From positions 1 to 37,546 of the forward strand of contig CAZMCI010000004.1 of assembly GCA_964564905.1 (NCBI GenBank): a stretch of 37,546 nucleotides of DNA, given 5' to 3'. The notes under the pieces are model-generated. The model saw nothing but the letters and a program-made list of their open reading frames with translations, was not told the origin of the DNA and ran no database searches. This document shows, one piece after another, positions 32,931 to 37,546 of the stretch. This DNA is from B75-G9 sp964564905. Its GTDB lineage: Archaea > Hadarchaeota > Hadarchaeia > Hadarchaeales > Hadarchaeaceae. Position numbers and translations under genes: made by a program. Each line of letters begins with the position of its first letter. Positions within the stretch are counted from its first letter, which is position 1.

Positions 32931-32950
32931 CCCTTTCCTTTCGGAAGGGG
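32931..32950 (+). promoter_or_regulatory. Stem-loop upstream of gcvH
   Basis: CCCTTTCC, TTTC loop, GGAAGGGG: eight base pairs with one G-U. It is about 55 bases before the gcvH ATG, upstream of the TATA-like element, so it is more likely the terminator of the preceding gene than a leader. Confidence 0.4.
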
Positions 32951-32964
32951 ACTTCGGCGATAAA

Positions 32965-32975
32965 GTTAAATTTTT
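32965..32975 (+). promoter_or_regulatory. TATA-like element for the gcv operon
   Basis: GTTAAATTTTT about 35 bp before the gcvH ATG at 33007, preceded by purine-rich bases suitable as a BRE. Confidence 0.4.
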
Positions 32976-33006
32976 GAGTACAAGTTTTTTTGCGTGGGGT
33001 TTGGCA

Positions 33007-33429
33007 ATGGATGGAGAGCACCTGGTTCGCGAAGGGCTCTATTACACCCGGGAGCATGAGTGGGCCAAAGTGGAGGGAGCATTAGTCCGCGTCGGGGTAA
33101 CAGATTACGCACAGAAAAAACTAGGGGATGTCGTGTATGTTGAATTACCAGATATTGGAAAACAAATTAGGCAAGTAGCCGAGCCCAAAACAAGTGATAT
33201 GGAAATTGGAACGCTTGAGTCGATCAAGGCGGTTTCAGTTGTTTACAGCCCACTGAGCGGAGTTGTCAAAGAAGTAAATTCTTCTCTTGCGGATAAACCG
33301 GAACTTGTCAATAGCAGCCCCTACGATGATGGATGGATATGTGTGCTTGAGCCAAGTTCCCTCGAGTCGGAGCTCGAGAAACTGATGGACTCCAAAAACT
33401 ACATTGAATACATAAAAAAGATCAAGTGA
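33007..33429 (+). CDS. gcvH: Glycine cleavage system H protein (lipoyl carrier)
   Basis: Carries the aminomethyl group on a lipoyl arm between GcvP, GcvT and Lpd. About 140 residues from the ATG at 33007; the frame is open to a TTG at 32974 but that extension is not family-like. Features: GLYYTREHEWAKVEG at the N-terminus and the lipoylation site GTLESIKAVS with Lys74, followed by YSPLSGVVKEVN. It is the first gene of an operon gcvH-gcvPA-gcvPB-COG3199 and the expected substrate of the lipoate genes upstream. Confidence 0.95.
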   Translation: MDGEHLVREGLYYTREHEWAKVEGALVRVGVTDYAQKKLGDVVYVELPDIGKQIRQVAEPKTSDMEIGTLESIKAVSVVYSPLSGVVKEVNSSLADKPELVNSSPYDDGWICVLEPSSLESELEKLMDSKNYIEYIKKIK

Positions 33430-33439
33430 ACTGAGTTAG

Positions 33440-34819
33440 ATGGTTCACCAATACATTCCGAACGTATCCAAAATTCGAAGGCAAATGATGGACGAGGTTG
33501 GAATAAAAGATATTGAAGAACTTTTCGCTGATGTTCCCCAAGAGATAAAATTAGATCGAGAACTTCGTCTGCCACCACCCATGTCGGAGCCTGAGGTCAG
33601 GCGACATCTTTCGTCCATCTTATCGAAGAATAAACCGTTTACACGTATGCCAATGTTTTTGGGTGGAGGTGTATGGCCTCATCACGTACCTTCTCATGTT
33701 CGTTCAGTGATCCATCGTTCAGAGTTTTTGACCTCCTACACGCCCTATCAAGCGGAGGTAAGCCAAGGAGTACTTCAGGCGCTGTTCGAGTTTCAGAGCA
33801 TGATCTGCGAGCTCGTGGGTCTTGATGTTGCAAATGCTTCGATGTATGACTGGGCAACAGCGCTTGGAGAGGCTGCTCTCATGTGTGCTCGTGTTACGGG
33901 CAGACGGAAGTTCATCGTTCCGGAGATAATTTCACGGGATCGTCTTTCCGTACTGCAGAATTATACGTCGGGCGCACACCTGCGGATAGTCAAAATTGAA
34001 CCCGAAAAAGATACGGGACAGCTTAACCTGAAAAAACTTCGCCGAGAAGTCGATGAAGACACCGCTGGAGTTTATATAGAAAATCCAAGTTACTTGGGAT
34101 TTTTGGAGACCCGTGTTGATGAAATAGCAGAGATAGCACACAAGGTCGGAGCTAGGTTCGTCGTTGGAGTAAATCCGATTTCACTGGGAATAGTCAAAGC
34201 GCCTGGGGACTACGGAGCCGATATCGTCGTTGGGGAGGGGCAACCACTGGGCAATCCAGTAAACTTTGGTGGGCCTGCTTTGGGGATATTTGCATGTCGC
34301 GATGATGAAAAGCTGATACGGCAGCTTCCGGGGAGGATTGTTGGAATGACCACGACGAGAGACGGAGAAACTTGGGGATATACAATGGTCCTGCAGACGC
34401 GGGAACAGCACATTCGTCGTGAACGGGCTACATCTAATATTTGCTCAAACGAGGCGCTCTGCGCAGTGGCCGCAGCGATCTATCTAGCTTCACTCGGACC
34501 CACGGGATTTCGAGATCTAGCGGAAACATGTGCAGCTAACGCCAAGTATGCAATGGATGGACTGAATCGGATCGATGGATTGGAAGCGCCCGTGTTCGAC
34601 TCGCCTCACTTTAATGAATTCACCCTGAGATGTGAGAGACCTGGGCTTTCGATAGAAAAGTTCAACAGAGAACTCCTAAAACACGGGGTTCATGGAGGAA
34701 AAACGTTAAAAAAAGAGTTTCCCGAGCTAGGAGAGACATCTCTTTTGTGCGTGACCGAGATTCACACAAAGGAAGATATCGATCTTTTGGTGGAGGCAGC
34801 ATCCCGAATCGTGAAGTGA
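33440..34819 (+). CDS. gcvPA: Glycine dehydrogenase (decarboxylating) subunit 1
   Basis: 459 residues, the N-terminal half of the split P protein, which decarboxylates glycine and passes the aminomethyl group to lipoyl-GcvH. Family landmarks: MFLGGGVWPHHVPSHV, LTSYTPYQAEVSQGVLQALFEFQS, and NASMYDWATA. It forms a heterodimer with gcvPB, which carries the PLP lysine. The stop overlaps the gcvPB ATG (TGATG). Starts with ATG 10 bp after gcvH. Confidence 0.95.
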   Translation: MVHQYIPNVSKIRRQMMDEVGIKDIEELFADVPQEIKLDRELRLPPPMSEPEVRRHLSSILSKNKPFTRMPMFLGGGVWPHHVPSHVRSVIHRSEFLTSYTPYQAEVSQGVLQALFEFQSMICELVGLDVANASMYDWATALGEAALMCARVTGRRKFIVPEIISRDRLSVLQNYTSGAHLRIVKIEPEKDTGQLNLKKLRREVDEDTAGVYIENPSYLGFLETRVDEIAEIAHKVGARFVVGVNPISLGIVKAPGDYGADIVVGEGQPLGNPVNFGGPALGIFACRDDEKLIRQLPGRIVGMTTTRDGETWGYTMVLQTREQHIRRERATSNICSNEALCAVAAAIYLASLGPTGFRDLAETCAANAKYAMDGLNRIDGLEAPVFDSPHFNEFTLRCERPGLSIEKFNRELLKHGVHGGKTLKKEFPELGETSLLCVTEIHTKEDIDLLVEAASRIVK

Positions 34820-36327
34820 TGAATATGAGTTATCACCAGGCCAGATGGGCTCGCGGCGACCGTTTGGAACCTCTTGTGTTCGAGCTTTCCAGCAAAGATC
34901 GCAAAGGAATTCGTTTACCACAGAAACTTCCTGCAAGGCCGGAGATTCCCGATAAACTTATCCGCGATTCGTTGGAGTTGCCGGAGTTGTCCGAGCCGGA
35001 GGTGGTAAGACATTATACTAGGTTATCTCAGATGAACTACGGCGTCGATCTCGTTTTTTACCCGATAGGCTCGTGCACCATGAAGTACAACCCAAAGATA
35101 TGTGATGAACTCGCGGCTTCGGAGGAGGCGGTCTTTATCCATCCAGATCAAGATGAGGACACAGTTCAAGGTGCCCTTGAACTAATGTACCGTTTGGAGC
35201 ATTTCTTATCTGAAATAGGTGGAGTTTCTCGCGTATGTCTTCATCCATCTGCCGGGGCACATGGTGAGCTGCTCGGCATGTTGTTGACGCGCGCGTATCA
35301 CAGCTCTAGGGGGGAGGAGCGCTCGGATGTGATAATCCCGGACTCGGCCCACGGCACGAACTTCGCGAGCGGTGCCATGGCTGGCTTTCACGTCGTCGTA
35401 ATTCCCTCCAATAACCGCGGGAGGGTGGACCTGGAAGCACTAAAAGCAGCAGTTTCCGACCGGACTGCCGCTTTGATGCTCACGAACCCCAACACGCTGG
35501 GGCTGTTTGAGGACGAAATACTGGAGATCGCGGAGGTCGTCCATGAGGCCGGAGGACTTCTCTACTACGATGGCGCGAACATGAACGGCATCCTGGGAAA
35601 GGTCAGACCGGGCGATATGGGGTTCGATATAGTACACTTCAACCTGCACAAAACATTTTCAACCCCCCACGGCGGCGGAGGCCCAGGAGCCGGTCCAGTT
35701 GGCGTCGTTCAGAAATTGGAGAAATTTCTGCCGGTACCTACCGTGGAATACGACAGAAAAAGGAGACGTTATTATCTCGATTACGATCGCCCTGAATCAA
35801 TAGGAAAGATAAGGTCATTTTACGGAAATTTTGGCGTGCTTGTCAAGGCCTACGTGTATATAATGATGATGGGGCCGGCCGGGCTCAGGGAGGTTGGAGA
35901 GACCGCAGTTTTAAACGCGAATTACGTGATGCGTAAAATGGCTGATGTTCGTGGATTTGAAGTAAAATTTAACGGTCCATGTAAACACGAGGTCGTATTC
36001 AGCGCTGAACCCCTGAAACGTGAGACAGGTGTGACGGCACGGGATGTAGCAAAACGTTTGTTGGATTACGGGATGCATGCGCCAACTTATTATTTTCCAC
36101 CGATCGTCCCCGAGGCGCTGATGGTGGAGCCCACAGAGACCGAGACAAAAGAAGAGCTCGATAGATTTGTACTGGCCATGAGGGCGATAGCCGAGGAGGC
36201 ACGTTCTGACCCTGAAAAATTGCGAAGGGCTCCAACGAGGACCGCGATTGAAAGATTGGATGAGGTCAAGGCGTCACGGGAACCTATTTTGAGCTGGCGG
36301 ATGTACAAAAACCGGGCGAAGTTATGA
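34819..36327 (+). CDS. gcvPB: Glycine dehydrogenase (decarboxylating) subunit 2
   Basis: 502 residues from the ATG at 34819, which overlaps the gcvPA stop; an upstream in-frame ATG at 34747 would overlap gcvPA by 73 nt and add an unlikely N-terminus. PLP-binding lysine in HFNLHKTFSTPHGGGGPG (Lys278). YPIGSCTMKYNPK and HPSAGAHGELLGML are typical of the family. Coupled by overlap to the following COG3199 gene (ATGA). Confidence 0.96.
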   Translation: MNMSYHQARWARGDRLEPLVFELSSKDRKGIRLPQKLPARPEIPDKLIRDSLELPELSEPEVVRHYTRLSQMNYGVDLVFYPIGSCTMKYNPKICDELAASEEAVFIHPDQDEDTVQGALELMYRLEHFLSEIGGVSRVCLHPSAGAHGELLGMLLTRAYHSSRGEERSDVIIPDSAHGTNFASGAMAGFHVVVIPSNNRGRVDLEALKAAVSDRTAALMLTNPNTLGLFEDEILEIAEVVHEAGGLLYYDGANMNGILGKVRPGDMGFDIVHFNLHKTFSTPHGGGGPGAGPVGVVQKLEKFLPVPTVEYDRKRRRYYLDYDRPESIGKIRSFYGNFGVLVKAYVYIMMMGPAGLREVGETAVLNANYVMRKMADVRGFEVKFNGPCKHEVVFSAEPLKRETGVTARDVAKRLLDYGMHAPTYYFPPIVPEALMVEPTETETKEELDRFVLAMRAIAEEARSDPEKLRRAPTRTAIERLDEVKASREPILSWRMYKNRAKL

Positions 36328-37433
36328 AGAAGTTGGGTCTGATCGTCAACCCCATAGCGGGCATGGGGGGGCGCGTGGGGTTGAAGGGAACAGATGGACG
36401 AGATGTCCTCCGTAGGGCAATAATGCTCGGTGCTAGACCAGTGGCTCCGGATAGGGCCATAGCAGCTTTAAAAAACTTGGCTCAAGTCAAAAACTTGGTT
36501 CGGATTGTGACTTGCTCTCACGAAATGGGTGAGGATGAGGCGAGGATGTGTGGTTTTGACCCACAAGTTATACATCATGTGAGGTCCGGAGAGACAACCG
36601 CCGCGGATACGAAAGAAGCTGCGTACAAGATGAAGCGAGATGGTGTGGATCTGATTCTTTTCGTGGGAGGTGATGGGACTGCTAGGGACATATACGAAGT
36701 GGTTGGAGGAGACGTGCCTATCCTTGGCGCTCCAGCCGGGGTAAAAGTTTATTCGGCTACATTCGCGAACACACCTGAGCTGGCAGGTATTGTAGCGGCC
36801 CGTTTTTTGACGGAGGGACTTCCAGTACGAGAAGCCGAGGTGATGGATATAGATGAGGAAGCCTTTCGAAAAAATCAGTTGATGTCGGAGCTCAAGGGAT
36901 ATGCAAAAGTCCCGTACGAGCCTGTGATGATGCAGGCGGCCAAGGAGAGCAGCACCGGATTTGATCTGGCGGACCAGAAGGCAATAGCACGGTGGATGGT
37001 CGATCTCATGGAACGTGGACGTATGTATATCCTGGGACCCGGCACGACTACACGTGCTGTGGCGGAAGAACTTGGTATCTACAATTCTTCCCTACTGGGT
37101 GTGGATTTGATCATGGATCACAAGCTTGTTGCACGCGATGTCGATGAATGCCAAATTTTAAAGGAAATTGAAAATATTCCAGCCGCCATAATAGTCAGCC
37201 CGATAGGCAAACAGGGCTTCATTTTCGGTAGGGGGAACCAGCAAATAAGCGCACGCGTCATCAGGAAGGTCGGAAAGAAAAATATCGTGGTGGTGGCAAC
37301 ACCACACAAACTTTCCACGATTTCCACTTTGAAGGTAGACACAGGAGACCCTGAGTTGGACGAGGAGCTTCAGGGGTATATTCCAGTCGTGGTAGGTTAC
37401 CTCCAGACCAAGATGGTCAAAGTTACCAACTAA
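36324..37433 (+). CDS. ATP-NAD kinase-like protein (COG3199 / AcoX-like)
   Basis: 369 residues. N-terminal KLGLIVNPIAGMGGRVGLKG and LFVGGDGTARDIYEVV (GGDGT of the NAD kinase/diacylglycerol kinase fold) followed by PAGVKVYSATFANTPELAG. COG3199 proteins are predicted NAD or polyphosphate/ATP kinases; AcoX, a relative, is found with acetoin-dehydrogenase (lipoyl) operons. Here it is overlapped with gcvPB (4 nt), so a role with the glycine cleavage/lipoyl system, perhaps NADP supply, is inferred. A hairpin follows the gene. Confidence 0.85.
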   Translation: MKKLGLIVNPIAGMGGRVGLKGTDGRDVLRRAIMLGARPVAPDRAIAALKNLAQVKNLVRIVTCSHEMGEDEARMCGFDPQVIHHVRSGETTAADTKEAAYKMKRDGVDLILFVGGDGTARDIYEVVGGDVPILGAPAGVKVYSATFANTPELAGIVAARFLTEGLPVREAEVMDIDEEAFRKNQLMSELKGYAKVPYEPVMMQAAKESSTGFDLADQKAIARWMVDLMERGRMYILGPGTTTRAVAEELGIYNSSLLGVDLIMDHKLVARDVDECQILKEIENIPAAIIVSPIGKQGFIFGRGNQQISARVIRKVGKKNIVVVATPHKLSTISTLKVDTGDPELDEELQGYIPVVVGYLQTKMVKVTN

Positions 37434-37437
37434 CTAT

Positions 37438-37455
37438 CACCCAATAAATTGGGTG
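37438..37455 (+). terminator. Hairpin after the gcv operon
   Basis: CACCCAATAAATTGGGTG forms a 7-8 bp stem directly after the COG3199 stop codon. A poly-T tail is only weak (GGCTTC), so termination is inferred from position. Confidence 0.4.
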
Positions 37456-37524
37456 GCTTCTCCATGAGGTGAACCGAAGTGGTTGGAAAAACTCCACTGA
37501 CCTCAAAGCGGTTGACACGCTCCG

Positions 37525-37546
37525 CGCCAAGAGCCGGCTCTTGGCG
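37525..37546. repeat. Perfect 22-bp palindrome at the right edge
   Basis: CGCCAAGAGCC (37525-37535) is followed directly by its exact reverse complement (37536-37546). The palindrome may continue outside the window. It could be the tip of a larger inverted repeat or an element end. Confidence 0.6.

Noticed and set aside
32785..33006. Glycine riboswitch before gcvH
   Set aside because: No tandem aptamer or conserved glycine-aptamer core is visible, only one simple hairpin.
1..37546. CRISPR array
   Set aside because: No regularly spaced direct repeats were found anywhere in the window.

Overview
The window looks like chromosomal DNA of a polD-type archaeon. It carries both subunits of the archaeal family D DNA polymerase, Orc1/Cdc6, MCM with an intein, a GINS subunit, archaeal-type tyrosyl-tRNA synthetase, archaeal Ogg2, a zinc-ribbon threonine synthase, TATA-box-like promoters, many TTG/GTG starts with GGAGG or GGTGA ribosome sites, and a split lipoate ligase. 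I cannot place it more precisely; a euryarchaeal-grade lineage such as Hadarchaeota or a relative is only a guess.

Layout. 1-1000: a degenerate, repeat-bearing stretch with tRNA-Thr-3'-end-like repeats around a HicBA toxin-antitoxin pair. 1025-1109: tRNA-Ser(CGA). 1143-12317 (minus): a replication operon, mcm (522-residue intein) - GINS - orc1/cdc6 - polD small subunit - HAD phosphatase - polD large subunit. 12318-12777: a 460-bp AT-rich gap with ORB-like repeats, the best candidate replication origin. 12778-18085 (minus): a threonine/glycine operon, apgM-like (probable homoserine kinase) - ACT regulator - hom - thrC - glyA, preceded by an Hsp20-like gene and a tiny cysteine-rich gene. 19186-19474: a strongly structured non-coding RNA of unknown family. 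19523-20524: a tiny basic ORF and an SplB-like radical SAM gene. 20526-22220 (minus): Ogg2 glycosylase, zinc ribbon and a LigD-Pol-like primase homologue that seems to lack its catalytic acids. 22221-22538: a second gap with a near-canonical 20-bp ORB, followed by a solitary, apparently catalytically dead LAGLIDADG protein, then tyrS and a MinD-like ATPase.

25301-37433 is mainly a lipoylation and glycine-cleavage locus: macro-domain protein, split lipoate ligase (lplB-like, lplA), two radical SAM proteins of the LipS type (the archaeal two-protein lipoyl synthase), gcvH, gcvPA, gcvPB and a COG3199 ATP-NAD-kinase-like gene. Two secreted proteins interrupt it: a membrane-anchored C13/caspase-like peptidase and a GH9 cellulase placed between the two LipS genes. 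With glyA this gives most of a glycine/serine C1 module plus the machinery to make and attach lipoate to GcvH. gcvT and dihydrolipoamide dehydrogenase are not in the window.

Most notable: paired ORB-bearing gaps about 10 kb apart sharing two motif types; the unidentified approx. 290-nt RNA; the complete LipS/Lpl/GCS locus with an inserted cellulase; the apgM-like gene whose only sensible start is ACG; and the dead-looking primase next to Ogg2.
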